The notes under the pieces: generated by a model
What the model was told of the DNA's origin: nothing
Databases searched by the model: none
Seen by the model: only the letters and a program-made list of their open reading frames with translations
In this document: piece after piece, positions 19,257-27,372 of the stretch
Numbering within the stretch: the stretch's first letter is position 1
Layout of the letters: every line of letters begins with the position of its first letter
Position numbers and translations under genes: made by a program
Assembly (NCBI GenBank): GCA_017744935.1
Contig: JAGIAI010000002.1
Coordinates: 62,001 to 126,000, forward strand
DNA from: Variovorax sp.
Lineage (GTDB): Bacteria; Pseudomonadota; Gammaproteobacteria; Burkholderiales; Burkholderiaceae_C
Direction: 5' to 3'
Length of the DNA stretch: 64,000 nt

Positions 19257-20249
19257 ATGTCCCATCGAACCATTCGATCTGTTGACGATCTGGCGCAACT
19301 GCCAGACGGAGAGTTGCTTGCGTGCCTTGGCGCATTGCGTGCAGCCATTGTCGAAGCGAAGCGCCAACACGCCGTCGCGCTTCGAGAGCACCTGATTCCT
19401 GTCGATTCGCCATTCGCGTTCTCCATGTTCAACTGGCGGCCGAAGGGGCCGCAGAGACTGGATACCCCCGTTCAGTTGAAGCCCGAAACGCCGATCGACG
19501 AGATATCCGTACGCGCGAGTGCGCGTGAGGCTTTGAGGGAACTGAGCATCTTCTGCATCGAAGATCTCTCTGCGATCAGCGAGCAGGAATTGCTGCAGGA
19601 AGAGGCCATCGGGGCCAAGACAGTGGGGCGTTTGCGCGAGATCCTGGCGCGCGTCGGGCTGGATTTCCTTCCCAATCCGAACACGGAAGAGCGTGCGCGC
19701 GAGCAGAGCAAGGCGGTGCTCGCGCTTCCCTACGAGGCTCGCGCACTCGCTTTGCGCAATCTAGAAGATTCGGCGTCGGTGTCGGCCCTGGGACTTCGAC
19801 CGTCGACCTTGAGCCGAGCCCTGGCCAACGGGCATGAGGTGGTGGGGCAGTTGCGCCGCCTTTCGCTGCTTGTGCTGTGCGAGAGCTACGGGAAGCGCGA
19901 GGCGCGCGAAATCTACGATCTGCTGATGCTGACAGACCGTCCATTCGCTGGCTCGGCTGCGCCGATCGAGCTGTGGCGACATGGTCTCGTCGCGACGAAG
20001 GAACTGTCGATTCCCACGGCACCTGAAACGCCAATTGGAGAACTGCGCCCATGGCTCGGCACGTCCGTCGATTCGCTCGGTGCGTGCGGAATCCATACGC
20101 TCGGTGCCTTGAGGACTGCGGCTTCTCGCGGTGACGTTGCTTCATTCAGGGGAATCGGCCGAGTCACTGCGGAGCGGGTTGTCGGCTTTCTGGGAGCGTA
20201 CGTCACACCTCAGCCTTATCGCCGCGGAATGTCTGCCACGGCAGGTTGA
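19257..20249 (+). CDS. Protein with two RNA polymerase alpha-CTD-like domains
   Basis: A 330-residue protein. Residues 79-138 read like the C-terminal domain of RNA polymerase alpha: TPIDEISVRASAREAL, then IEDLSAISEQELL, then GAKTVGRLREILARVGL, in the order and spacing of VDDLELTVRS, IGDLVQRTEVELL and GKKSLTEIKDVLASRGL of RpoA. The lysine matching K298 is kept (K121), while the R265/N268 DNA-contact pair is not obviously kept. Residues 258-317 (ETPIGELRPWLG ... FRGIGRVTAERVVGFL) look like a second copy of the helix-hairpin-helix fold. The start at 19257 follows AGTAGAGG; a longer frame from 19227 lacks this. It lacks the alpha N-terminal assembly domain, so it is not an rpoA copy. The function is unknown; DNA binding or RNA polymerase contact is inferred. 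Confidence 0.75.
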   Translation: MSHRTIRSVDDLAQLPDGELLACLGALRAAIVEAKRQHAVALREHLIPVDSPFAFSMFNWRPKGPQRLDTPVQLKPETPIDEISVRASAREALRELSIFCIEDLSAISEQELLQEEAIGAKTVGRLREILARVGLDFLPNPNTEERAREQSKAVLALPYEARALALRNLEDSASVSALGLRPSTLSRALANGHEVVGQLRRLSLLVLCESYGKREAREIYDLLMLTDRPFAGSAAPIELWRHGLVATKELSIPTAPETPIGELRPWLGTSVDSLGACGIHTLGALRTAASRGDVASFRGIGRVTAERVVGFLGAYVTPQPYRRGMSATAG

Positions 20250-20311
20250 GTCCCTTCCCTCGAAGCGGGGACTTGGTGCAACATGTCGCATCCAATGACC
20301 CGATCCAACCC

Positions 20312-20659
20312 ATGAAACTGCATCTCTGCCTTGTTTCTCTGGCGGTGGGCGTCCTCGTCTCGATGCAGGCGAACGCACAGTCCGCGACTTCGGAAAAGAC
20401 GGAAGCCGATTGCTACGCCCAGCAGGCGGCCCTCGAAAAGAACATGAGGGACGCGCGCTCCCGGGGACAGATGTTGCGCCGGCGCCAACTGCAGGAGTCA
20501 CTGGACGCGCTGCGTGCGCATTGCGATGAGATCGCGTCCAGGGATACGCACGAAGCGCGCGTCATGCGCCAGAAAAACGTGGTCATGCAGCTGAGGCTCG
20601 ATCTCGCCAGCGCAGAAGAGGAGCTGCAGCGGATTGTCTCCGAGAAGAAGAAAAAATAG
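20312..20659 (+). CDS. DUF1090 (YqjC-like) periplasmic protein
   Basis: A 115-residue exported protein. It has a Sec signal peptide (MKLHLCLVSLAVGVLVSMQANAQ) and then a nearly all-helical body with two conserved cysteines: CYAQQAALEKNMRDARSRGQMLRRRQLQESLDALRAHC is split here as C-YAQQAALEKNM ... ESLDALRAHC. A charged coiled-coil tail ends in KKKK. This matches DUF1090, which includes E. coli YqjC, a small periplasmic protein of unclear role linked to acid stress. The ATG at 20312 is chosen because the signal peptide begins there. It follows the alpha-CTD-like gene by 62 bases. Confidence 0.8.
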   Translation: MKLHLCLVSLAVGVLVSMQANAQSATSEKTEADCYAQQAALEKNMRDARSRGQMLRRRQLQESLDALRAHCDEIASRDTHEARVMRQKNVVMQLRLDLASAEEELQRIVSEKKKK

Positions 20660-20688
20660 CCCGCTATCCGGCTGGCATTGCCGCCGCG

Positions 20689-20871
20689 TCATCTTCTGGA
20701 CGACAGTTGTTCGCGCACCGCGGTCACGTGATCGCCGACCTTGCTGATGGCGTCATTCAATTGGGCTTCGGTGCAATGAAGTTCCTGGCACCAGTACTGC
20801 AACTCGACAGGATCCAGCGTATTGATCCGTCCGGGATCAAGGGGCTTGAAGTGGCTCATATCGACGGACAT
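20689..20871 (-). CDS. DUF3606 small protein
   Basis: A 60-residue cytoplasmic protein starting MSVDMSHFKPLDPGRINTLD. The LDP-E-LQYWCQELHCTEAQLNDAISKVG core is the DUF3606 signature, a small helical domain common in Burkholderiales and rhizobia with no assigned function. AAGGAG lies six bases before the ATG at 20871, which decides the start over the longer frame. It reads convergently to the DUF1090 gene, 29 bases away. Confidence 0.82.
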   Translation of the reverse strand: MSVDMSHFKPLDPGRINTLDPVELQYWCQELHCTEAQLNDAISKVGDHVTAVREQLSSRR

Positions 20872-20956
20872 GTCTGCTCCTTCACCAATCCACAGATAAG
20901 ACTTATAGGAGGGGATGGCGGCGACTTCAAGCGCTGATGCATCGAGATGCACGAGC

Positions 20957-20999
20957 GCAAAAAGAAAATGCCCCGCCATCTTTTGAATAGCGGGGCATT
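20957..20999 (-). terminator. Terminator of the tRNA-Asn transcript
   Basis: Perfect 10-bp stem (AATGCCCCGC / GCGGGGCATT) with a 13-base loop. On the minus strand it is followed by TTTTCTTTTTG. It lies 24 bases past the 3' end of the tRNA gene. Confidence 0.85.
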
Positions 21000-21022
21000 C
21001 CAGAGGCCTTGCGGCTTGTAGG

Positions 21023-21098
21023 TGGCTCCTCGACCTGGGCTCGAACCAGGGACCTACGGATTAACAGTCCGGCGCTCTACCGACTGAGCTATCGAGGA
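21023..21098 (-). tRNA. tRNA-Asn (GTT)
   Basis: A 76-base gene with the CCA end encoded. The acceptor arm is TCCTCGA / TCGAGGA with discriminator G. The D arm holds AGCTCAGTCGGTAGAGC, the anticodon loop CTGTTAATC reads GTT (asparagine), and the T loop is GGTTCGAGCCC. All arms pair well. Confidence 0.97.
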
Positions 21099-21109
21099 AC
21101 AAGACTTAA

Positions 21110-21115
21110 ATTATA
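21110..21115 (-). promoter_or_regulatory. -10 box of the tRNA-Asn promoter
   Basis: A perfect TATAAT on the minus strand lies 11 bases before the tRNA 5' end, placing the RNA start just ahead of the mature tRNA. An A-rich stretch lies upstream; the -35 box is poor. Confidence 0.65.
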
Positions 21116-21163
21116 GCGTCTTTTTTTGGCCTTCCCGATCGCTCGAAAAAATCTTTTAAGTTT

Positions 21164-22111
21164 TTATCGAGCGGTTGCCGAGTCGGCGACAAGGGTCATG
21201 AGTTTAACTGCTGCAGCTTCGGGATTCGGATCGGCCACCAGTGCGCGAACCACTGCAACCGAGCCCACGCCGGTCGCCAGCACTTCAGGCATGCGCGCTG
21301 CATCGACGCCACCAATGCCCACCTGCGGATAGCCGCGCATCAGACGCGCATAGGCCGCGAGTCGCGCGACGCCTTGCGGTGCGGTTGCCATCTGTTTGAG
21401 CGTGGTCGGGTAGATCGCGCCCATCGCGATATAGCTCGGGCTCGCCGCGTCCGCACGGACCATCTCGGCATAGCCGTGCGTGCTCACGCCGAGGCGAATG
21501 CCGGAATCGCGAATGGCCTTGAACGCTTCGGGCGTCAGCGCATCGAGGTCTTCCTGTCCGAGGTGCAAGCCGTACGCTTGCGCTTCAATGGCCGCGCGCC
21601 AGTGGTCGTTGATGAAGAGAAGGCTTCCAGTGCCTTTGACGGTCTGGACTGCCGCATTCACTTCACGCGCGATCGCGTCGGCATCGTTCGACTTGAAACG
21701 CAGTTGAACGGTCGGAACACCGGCGCGTGCCATGCGTCCGACCCATTGCGCGTCCGGCAGCACCGCGTAGAGGCCGAGCTTCTCGGGGCAGGACGGGAAT
21801 GCGTCTTCTCGATCTCCAGGCGGAAACGATCGCATGGAGAAGTCGGCCGGATGTTCAGGCCATGCGCCAGGGTCGAACGTGCCTGAGCGCTTCGTCTGCG
21901 CCTGCCACGCACGAGCGAGGCACTCGGCATCGACCTCGATGAATCCGAGTGTGCTGCACGCCTGCTTGGCGCCACGGTAGATCGCGTCATCCGCCGAATA
22001 GGAAGCGACCTCGCCGCCAGGCTCCCCGAAGCGCGAGGTATGAACCTCCACGATGGATCGCGCAATTGCCTCGGGTGTGTCGAGTTCGGTCATTGCGTTG
22101 GATGTCTTCAT
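21164..22111 (-). CDS. thiE: Thiamine-phosphate synthase with N-terminal extension
   Basis: Joins HMP-pyrophosphate and thiazole phosphate to make thiamine phosphate. The protein is 315 residues, about 100 longer than usual. The ThiE barrel runs from about residue 110 ([13 protein letters not shown]) with LQLR-like [45 protein letters not shown] and [10 protein letters not shown], which match the family's substrate loops. The first 105 residues, including a Cys and a [15 protein letters not shown] end, are an added domain I do not recognise. The start overlaps the thiG stop (ATGA), so it is translated last in the thiO-thiS-thiG-thiE operon. Confidence 0.9.
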   Translation of the reverse strand: MKTSNAMTELDTPEAIARSIVEVHTSRFGEPGGEVASYSADDAIYRGAKQACSTLGFIEVDAECLARAWQAQTKRSGTFDPGAWPEHPADFSMRSFPPGDREDAFPSCPEKLGLYAVLPDAQWVGRMARAGVPTVQLRFKSNDADAIAREVNAAVQTVKGTGSLLFINDHWRAAIEAQAYGLHLGQEDLDALTPEAFKAIRDSGIRLGVSTHGYAEMVRADAASPSYIAMGAIYPTTLKQMATAPQGVARLAAYARLMRGYPQVGIGGVDAARMPEVLATGVGSVAVVRALVADPNPEAAAVKLMTLVADSATAR

Positions 22112-22926
22112 TGTGTGGAAGCGTGATGCCAGAACGGCGTGCCCAGCACCGGTGTGCTCGGTTGAGCAGAGTCCTGCGCAGCCATGGCACCGGCGCGGTG
22201 TGCGCTACGGCCGGCCTGCACGGCATCCGCGAATGCACCCGCCATGGCGATGGGGTCCTGCGCGAGCGCAACCGCGGTGTTGAGCAGCACGCCATCGTAT
22301 CCCCACTCCATGACCTGGCATGCATGCGAGGGCAGTCCCAGTCCGGCATCGACCAGCAACGGAACGTCGAGGCGCTCGCGCAGCACTTGCAGCGCATATG
22401 GATTGACGGGGCCGCGTCCTGTGCCGATTGGTGCAGCCCAAGGCATCACCGCCTGGCAGCCGACATCGACCAGGCGCTGGCAGAGCACGAGGTCCTCGGT
22501 GCAGTAAGGCAGCACCTGGAAGCCGTCACGAATCAGCTGCGAAGCGGCGCTGACGAGGTTGAGCGTGTCGGGCTGCAAGGTGTAGTCATCGCCGATCAGT
22601 TCGAGCTTGATCCACGGCGTCTCGAAGAGCTCGCGTGCCATTTGCGCCGTGGCGATCACTTCCTCCACGCTGTGACAGCCTGCGGTGTTGGGAAGCATCG
22701 GGACATCGAGGCGCTTGATCAGATCCCAGAAGCCGTTGTCGTTGCCGGACCCGTTGCGCGTTGCAGTCTGCCGGCGTAGCGAGGCGGTCAGCATCGCGGG
22801 CTTCGCTCGGCGAACTGCCGCTTCGAGCACGTCGGGTGAGGGATAGCGCGCCGTGCCCAGCAAGAGGCGGCTCTGGAAGCGCTGCCCGTAGAGAACGAGC
22901 GAATCGTTGTCGGATGAATGTGTCAT
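22108..22926 (-). CDS. thiG: Thiazole synthase
   Basis: Builds the thiazole ring of thiamine from deoxyxylulose phosphate, dehydroglycine and the sulfur carried by ThiS. The 272-residue barrel shows [21 protein letters not shown] at the start, [19 protein letters not shown], the Schiff-base lysine K107 in [10 protein letters not shown], and the glycine phosphate loop [11 protein letters not shown]. The C-terminal 25 residues are a variable tail. Its start follows the thiS stop by eight bases. With ThiO in the operon, dehydroglycine comes from glycine by oxidation, not from tyrosine through ThiH. Confidence 0.95.
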   Translation of the reverse strand: MTHSSDNDSLVLYGQRFQSRLLLGTARYPSPDVLEAAVRRAKPAMLTASLRRQTATRNGSGNDNGFWDLIKRLDVPMLPNTAGCHSVEEVIATAQMARELFETPWIKLELIGDDYTLQPDTLNLVSAASQLIRDGFQVLPYCTEDLVLCQRLVDVGCQAVMPWAAPIGTGRGPVNPYALQVLRERLDVPLLVDAGLGLPSHACQVMEWGYDGVLLNTAVALAQDPIAMAGAFADAVQAGRSAHRAGAMAAQDSAQPSTPVLGTPFWHHASTQ

Positions 22927-22934
22927 GGCTCTCC

Positions 22935-23132
22935 TCAGCCGCCCGTGACGGGGCGGATCACCTCGATGCGGTCGTCGGTTTGCAGTTCGTGCGATTCGTA
23001 GCTTGAACGCGGCACGAACTGGCGGTTCACTGCCGCAGCGAAGGGCGGCGTTGCGTTGATGAGTCGCAGCGCGTCGACGAGCTTCGCTTCCGGCGGCAGC
23101 GTGTGGGGGACGTCGTTGATCAGGATATTCAT
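22935..23132 (-). CDS. thiS: Sulfur carrier protein ThiS
   Basis: A 65-residue ubiquitin-like protein ending in the Gly-Gly needed to form the thiocarboxylate. Its start is [13 protein letters not shown] and its last residues are RPVTGG. The ATG at 23132 overlaps the thiO stop codon by four bases (ATGA). A much longer frame runs through it upstream, but that frame is antisense-like text with no family match. The adenylyltransferase ThiF is not in this window. Confidence 0.93.
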   Translation of the reverse strand: MNILINDVPHTLPPEAKLVDALRLINATPPFAAAVNRQFVPRSSYESHELQTDDRIEVIRPVTGG

Positions 23133-24244
23133 GAGTGGATTTCTTCCAGGCTGGACGCCAGGTCGAATCGGCTCGCGAGCGAGGACTGCCCGGTTGCGAG
23201 CAACTCCACCGCCACGTCGAGCACTGCGGGGGCGATCATGAAGCCATGTCTGTAGAGACCATTGATCTGCATGATTCCGGCCCTGGGCTGCCGAATCGCA
23301 GGCAGGTTGTCGGGCAGAGTGGGGCGGCACTGCGTCGCGATCTCGATGATTCGCGCTTCGGCGAAACCGCTGTGCACAGCATAGGCGGCGCTCAGCAGTT
23401 CGAGCGTCGAACGCACGCTCGCGGGCGACATGTCGTCCGATTCGATCTCGGTCGCGCCGATCACGAAGAGGCTCTCGGGCTTGGGTGCGATGTAGAGCGG
23501 ATAGCGTGGGTGCACCAGGCGCGTGGGGCGCCTCAGCGTGACCTCCGGTGCGTGCACGCGGATCACTTCGCCGCGCACCCCACGCAGGGCGCTCCATTCG
23601 GGCTGCGCGCCGAGGCCGCGGCAGTCGATGACGCGATCGGGCTGCCCGTGTTCGCCCGGCCTGAACGTATCGAGGCTGCAGGGCGAGTCCCAATGAAGGC
23701 GCACATTCGGCATGGCCTGCAATGTGACGAGCAGCGCTGAAAGCAGTTCGCGGTTGTCGAGTTGGCCTTCGTCGGGCAGAAGCAGCCCCTGCGCGAACCG
23801 CCGTCCGAGCGAAGGCTCCAGCGCGTCGATGGCAGCCGCATCCAGCTTCTGCATGGCCGGCAGTTCGGGGACGGCATCGCCGGTTCCCGCCAGGACGCGT
23901 GCGAGCCGGGCCGCTTCGGAGGCATCCTGTCGATGCCACAAGACCAGCGTGCCTTCGCGCTGAAAGAAAACGGGCTTGTCGAGCGATGCAATCAGCGCGG
24001 GCCAGCGAGATAGCGCGTAGTGCCCCATGCGGACCACCGATGGCGGTGCCACGGCGGACTCTGCCAAAGGTGCCAGCATCGCGGCAGCCACGCGCGCCGC
24101 CGCGCCATTCGCCTCAGGGCCGCCGGCATCGGAGACATCCACCTTGCAGCCGGACTGCGCAAGCGTCACGGCAAGCAGACGCCCCATCAGGCCAGCGCCA
24201 AGGATCGCCACGTGGCGGAAGGGAAATTCGATAGGGCTCGTCAT
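23129..24244 (-). CDS. thiO: Glycine oxidase ThiO
   Basis: FAD enzyme that oxidises glycine to dehydroglycine for thiazole synthesis. The 371-residue DAO-family protein has the N-terminal [11 protein letters not shown]ossmann motif, [28 protein letters not shown] mid-protein (split as shown by family: RGVRGE), and the C-terminal [18 protein letters not shown] loop. GAGGGG lies just before the ATG at 24244, which decides the start over a GTG six codons upstream. It is the first gene of the operon, divergent from thiD with 44 bases between starts. I see no riboswitch in that gap. Confidence 0.9.
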   Translation of the reverse strand: MTSPIEFPFRHVAILGAGLMGRLLAVTLAQSGCKVDVSDAGGPEANGAAARVAAAMLAPLAESAVAPPSVVRMGHYALSRWPALIASLDKPVFFQREGTLVLWHRQDASEAARLARVLAGTGDAVPELPAMQKLDAAAIDALEPSLGRRFAQGLLLPDEGQLDNRELLSALLVTLQAMPNVRLHWDSPCSLDTFRPGEHGQPDRVIDCRGLGAQPEWSALRGVRGEVIRVHAPEVTLRRPTRLVHPRYPLYIAPKPESLFVIGATEIESDDMSPASVRSTLELLSAAYAVHSGFAEARIIEIATQCRPTLPDNLPAIRQPRAGIMQINGLYRHGFMIAPAVLDVAVELLATGQSSLASRFDLASSLEEIHS

Positions 24245-24275
24245 CGCCCCCTCACGCGGCACGTACGGTGTGGCC

Positions 24276-24281
24276 GATAAT
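24276..24281 (+). promoter_or_regulatory. -10 box of thiD, suggesting a leaderless message
   Basis: GATAAT ends seven bases before the thiD ATG, so the RNA would begin at or next to the start codon. No Shine-Dalgarno sequence is present. The -35 region is poor. Confidence 0.4.
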
Positions 24282-24288
24282 TTTCATC

Positions 24289-25134
24289 ATGACTCATGCA
24301 TTCTCCCGCTACGCCCGTGTGCTCTCGATCGCAGGCTCCGACAGCGGCGGCGGCGCCGGCATCCAGGCAGACCTGAAGACCTTCGCCGCGCTCGGCTGCT
24401 ATGGCATGACGGCGATCACGGCGCTGACCGCGCAGAACACGCTGGGCGTGTCCGGCATTCATGGCGTTCCGCCCGAATTCCTCAAGGCGCAGATCCAGTC
24501 CGTCGTCGAGGACATCGGCGTGGATGCGGTCAAGCTGGGCATGCTGCATGCGCCCGAAGTCGTCGAGGTCGTTGCCTGGGCGATTGACTACTACAAGCTG
24601 CCCAACGTGGTTCTCGATCCGGTGATGGTTGCCACGAGCGGCGACCGGCTCATCGCGGCGGAAACGGTGCAGGTGCTGGTACGCGAACTGTTCCCACGCG
24701 CGGTCGTGGTCACGCCCAATCTTGACGAAGCCGCACTGCTGATCGGCCATGCAATCGACGGCGTCGACGCGCTGGACGATGCAGCCAGCGAGTTGCTCGC
24801 GTTGGGCGCCAGCGCCGTTCTTCTCAAGGGCGGACATCTGCCGGGCGACGACGTCGTCGACCTGCTCGCGCAATCCAATGGCGATCGGCTGCAGCTCGCA
24901 TCGACGCGCATCGTGAGCCGCAATCTGCATGGAACCGGCTGCACGCTGTCGTCCGCCATCGCGTCGCACCTGGCGCTCGGGTACGACCTCGCGCAGGCCG
25001 TCGAACGCGCGCGTAACTACGTTGTGGCCGCCATGGCTGCCGGCGCAGACGTGAAAGTCGGCAGCGGACATGGGCCACTCAACCACGGGTTTGCGCCAGT
25101 GCCGACGTTCCGCCTGCCGGCGCCGGGCGCGTGA
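24289..25134 (+). CDS. thiD: Hydroxymethylpyrimidine/phosphomethylpyrimidine kinase
   Basis: Phosphorylates HMP and HMP-phosphate to supply the pyrimidine half of thiamine. The 281-residue ribokinase-fold protein has SIAGSDSGGGAGIQADLKTF near the start, DPVMVATSGDRL, TPNLDEA, the KGGH segment, and the anion-hole motif LHGTGCTLSSAIAS. The ATG at 24289 is preferred because the family sequence starts there. Its 3' end overlaps the convergent permease gene by 56 bases, and its 5' end is 44 bases from the divergent thiO. So it fills exactly the gap between cytX and thiO on the opposite strand. Confidence 0.95.
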   Translation: MTHAFSRYARVLSIAGSDSGGGAGIQADLKTFAALGCYGMTAITALTAQNTLGVSGIHGVPPEFLKAQIQSVVEDIGVDAVKLGMLHAPEVVEVVAWAIDYYKLPNVVLDPVMVATSGDRLIAAETVQVLVRELFPRAVVVTPNLDEAALLIGHAIDGVDALDDAASELLALGASAVLLKGGHLPGDDVVDLLAQSNGDRLQLASTRIVSRNLHGTGCTLSSAIASHLALGYDLAQAVERARNYVVAAMAAGADVKVGSGHGPLNHGFAPVPTFRLPAPGA

Positions 25135-26416
25135 TCCACGCCAGCACGAAGGTGATCGCGAGCGTCGGCAGCGCGGAGCCCCACTGAGGCGCCCACGCGG
25201 CGCACGAGTGATAGATCACGATGCCGCCGATCCAGATCGCTGCCGCGGCGATGTCCACGCGCCGCGCGTCGATCGCGTCAACGCTGACCCCGACGCCCAG
25301 CCGTCCAAGGATCACACCGTAGAGCGGCACGAAGACTGAACTCAGGAGCAGAAGGAACGGTTCCAGAGAGTGCATCGGCAACACCAGCGCCAAAGCGATG
25401 CACATTGCCGCGAGCACCAGCCCCCAGCGGCGAATGCTCCATTGCGGGAACAGGCTGTGCGAAGAAACCGAGCCTGAATAGACGTCGCCGTAGGCGTTGT
25501 CGAGCTCATCGACCAGGATCAGCCCCAGTGCTACCAGACCGCCCTGCGCCAGCAGCAATGCGGCGAGCATGTCGGTACCGGGCTCCGCCACGCTGACGAC
25601 CATCACGCCGAGCGCGTAACACCAGACGTTTGCCACCGCGTAACCGAGCCACGTGCCGCCGAATGCGCCGCCGAGGCCGCGTGTGCTGCGCTTTCCGTGG
25701 CGGGCGTAGTCGGCCACGAGCGGGAGCCAGGAGACTGGCATCGCGATCACCAGATCCAGCGCGCCGAACATGCCCATGCTTCCGTCGCCCGGGCGCGACC
25801 AGAAAGCGTCGAGGCCCTTCGCGTGTAGCCGGGCAGCGAACTGCCAGCTCAGCCATACCAGCGACAGGATGACGAGCGGCAACCCGAATCGGCTGACGAA
25901 GCGCCGCACCAGCTTCACCATCGAGCCGGCCAGCAGCGCGAGCAGGACCGCGCCCCAGATCAGCGTGGTGATCACCGTGCCCATGCTGCCGTCCAGCGAC
26001 CAGCCGAACGCCTGCTTGCCGATCGCCTGGGTGCCCTCGCGCATGATCACGATTTCGAAGGTGGTCCAGCCGATCAACTGGACGATGTTCAGGATCACAG
26101 GGAGCCGGGCAAATGCGCTGCCGTAGGTGGCATGCATGAGTCCTGCGCTCGCAAGGCCGCTTTCGCAACCGACGCGGGCCGTCCAGGCCAGCAGGCCTGC
26201 GCCGATGCACGAGCCCAGCACGATCGCCACCGCCGCATCGCGTGTGCCGACGGCCGGCACGAGAAACGCGCCGATCTGCATGACCAGCAGGCCGACGCCA
26301 AGGCTGAACCACAGTGCCATATGGTCGTGCCACCGGAAAACGCGCCCGGCTTCGCGAAGCGGCGTGAGCGCTTCATTGGCGCCGAAGGGCGCCTCGGTGT
26401 TGTTTGTATTTGCCAT
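25079..26416 (-). CDS. cytX: NCS1 permease, likely hydroxymethylpyrimidine transporter (CytX-like)
   Basis: A 445-residue membrane protein with about twelve hydrophobic segments and the cytosine-permease/NCS1 look: WFSLGVGLLVMQIGAFLVP, GLLAWTARVG, IQLIGWTTFEIVIM-type helix 3, and PVSWLPLVADYARHGKRSTRG in the middle. The ATG at 26416 has CGGAG seven bases upstream. A TPP-riboswitch-like element lies in the 160-250 bases ahead of it, which fits CytX, the thiamine-regulated HMP permease, rather than CodB. Its last 56 bases overlap thiD on the other strand. Confidence 0.85.
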   Translation of the reverse strand: MANTNNTEAPFGANEALTPLREAGRVFRWHDHMALWFSLGVGLLVMQIGAFLVPAVGTRDAAVAIVLGSCIGAGLLAWTARVGCESGLASAGLMHATYGSAFARLPVILNIVQLIGWTTFEIVIMREGTQAIGKQAFGWSLDGSMGTVITTLIWGAVLLALLAGSMVKLVRRFVSRFGLPLVILSLVWLSWQFAARLHAKGLDAFWSRPGDGSMGMFGALDLVIAMPVSWLPLVADYARHGKRSTRGLGGAFGGTWLGYAVANVWCYALGVMVVSVAEPGTDMLAALLLAQGGLVALGLILVDELDNAYGDVYSGSVSSHSLFPQWSIRRWGLVLAAMCIALALVLPMHSLEPFLLLLSSVFVPLYGVILGRLGVGVSVDAIDARRVDIAAAAIWIGGIVIYHSCAAWAPQWGSALPTLAITFVLAWITRPAPAGGTSALAQTRG

Positions 26417-26574
26417 CCATTTGCTCCGGTGCAAATTGTTTGGCAGGTGGGCGAGGCCACGGCGACGGATCCGGCACGCGAGAAAACGTGCGGCCGCCGG
26501 ACCAGCTTCCCTGCGCGAGGATTACCTCAAGCCTGCAAAATAAACAGACTTCGGCTACCGCGGCGGGGAGTCCG

Positions 26575-26660
26575 GCAGGTCACTCCGACACGGTCGCCAA
26601 CCAGGTTCAAAGGGTTTTTTCTCAGCCGGCCGTTGGAAGGACACAGCACCCCTAGCGAGC
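26575..26660 (-). ncRNA. TPP riboswitch (THI element) upstream of cytX
   Basis: On the minus strand the key aptamer parts appear in order: TAGGGGTGC, GGCTGAGAA, ACCCTTTGAACCTG, then a GGAGTGA close to the usual GGAGGGA. The pyrimidine-sensing half is canonical; the pyrophosphate-sensing half is divergent. It lies about 160 bases before the cytX start, so thiamine pyrophosphate should lower HMP uptake. Confidence 0.78.
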
Positions 26661-26828
26661 CGCCATTCTAGGCCTCTCGCGTATGTCTGGCAGCGGAGGG
26701 TACGGGCACCATGACGGGCCGGTCTGCGCCCGAAGCGGTCATGGCTGCTCCTTGAAGAGCAGTCATTGGCTGAGCCAATGTTCAGCGACTGAGAAGAGCA
26801 GCAAGAAGGGAGTTGCAGAAATGTGGCT

Positions 26829-27089
26829 TCATCTGAGTACGCCCCAGGCGAACCACGCGATGATGCCTAGTACAAGCGCCCAGTTGCCTTTCCGGCAGAT
26901 TCGCTTGCCTTCCTCCGAATACTCATCGCCCGGACCGACTGACCAGGCAACGCCCGTCAGTAGAAGCCGTGCCGACGGTGAATTTCGCTTCTGTGCATCT
27001 AAGACATGACCGCCTACGACCACTCCCAAGTAGGTGTAGTAGATGCCGCAAGCAGTGCCAAGTAGGGCGAGGAGTGTGCGCAAAGTCAT
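26829..27089 (-). CDS. Small membrane protein downstream of a TPP riboswitch
   Basis: An 86-residue protein with two hydrophobic segments: one near the N-terminus (LLALLGTACGIYYTYLGVVVGG) and one at the C-terminus (WALVLGIIAWFAWGVL). Between them is a polar loop of about 35 residues. I do not recognise the family. The ATG at 27089 is chosen so that the first helix is kept near the start; no strong ribosome site is visible. It is the first frame after the TPP element at 27205-27300 on the same strand, and it is followed by the cytX riboswitch. Thiamine-linked regulation is an inference from position. Confidence 0.55.
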   Translation of the reverse strand: MTLRTLLALLGTACGIYYTYLGVVVGGHVLDAQKRNSPSARLLLTGVAWSVGPGDEYSEEGKRICRKGNWALVLGIIAWFAWGVLR

Positions 27090-27204
27090 GTCAGAGAGAG
27101 TCCGCTGTTGGCCGATCACAGAAGTCTAGACGGTGCTCGATGGCGGCCGCCGCTTGATAGCCTGCGGGAAATCGTGCGCTGTGCACCGAGGGGAACGGCG
27201 ACAA

Positions 27205-27300
27205 GGGAGTTGAACCTACGGCCAGATTACCTCAGTCAGGTTCAAAGGGACTCTCTCAGCCGACTCACCGATCAAACGGCGGGCCGGCACCCCTAGCGTC
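27205..27300 (-). ncRNA. TPP riboswitch (THI element) upstream of a small membrane-protein gene
   Basis: On the minus strand: CTAGGGGTGCC, GGCTGAGAGAGTCCC, TTTGAACCTGA, GGTAAT and GCCGTAGG in order and at near-normal spacing, which is the thi-box pattern. The next gene on this strand is the small membrane protein 115 bases downstream; no thiC is present. Ten bases of the aptamer (GAGAGAGTCC) are complementary to GGACTCTCTC just before that gene's start. Confidence 0.82.
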
Positions 27301-27372
27301 TTGCTTCAGTCTGGCGAAGCAGGATGGATTGTAGGCCTGTGGCACGGACGGCTGCGTCCGCGCACCGGCGGC

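Noticed and set aside
26683..27009. A 108-codon plus-strand frame
   Set aside because: It is antisense to the small membrane-protein gene, and the minus-strand frame has two clear hydrophobic helices and a riboswitch ahead of it.
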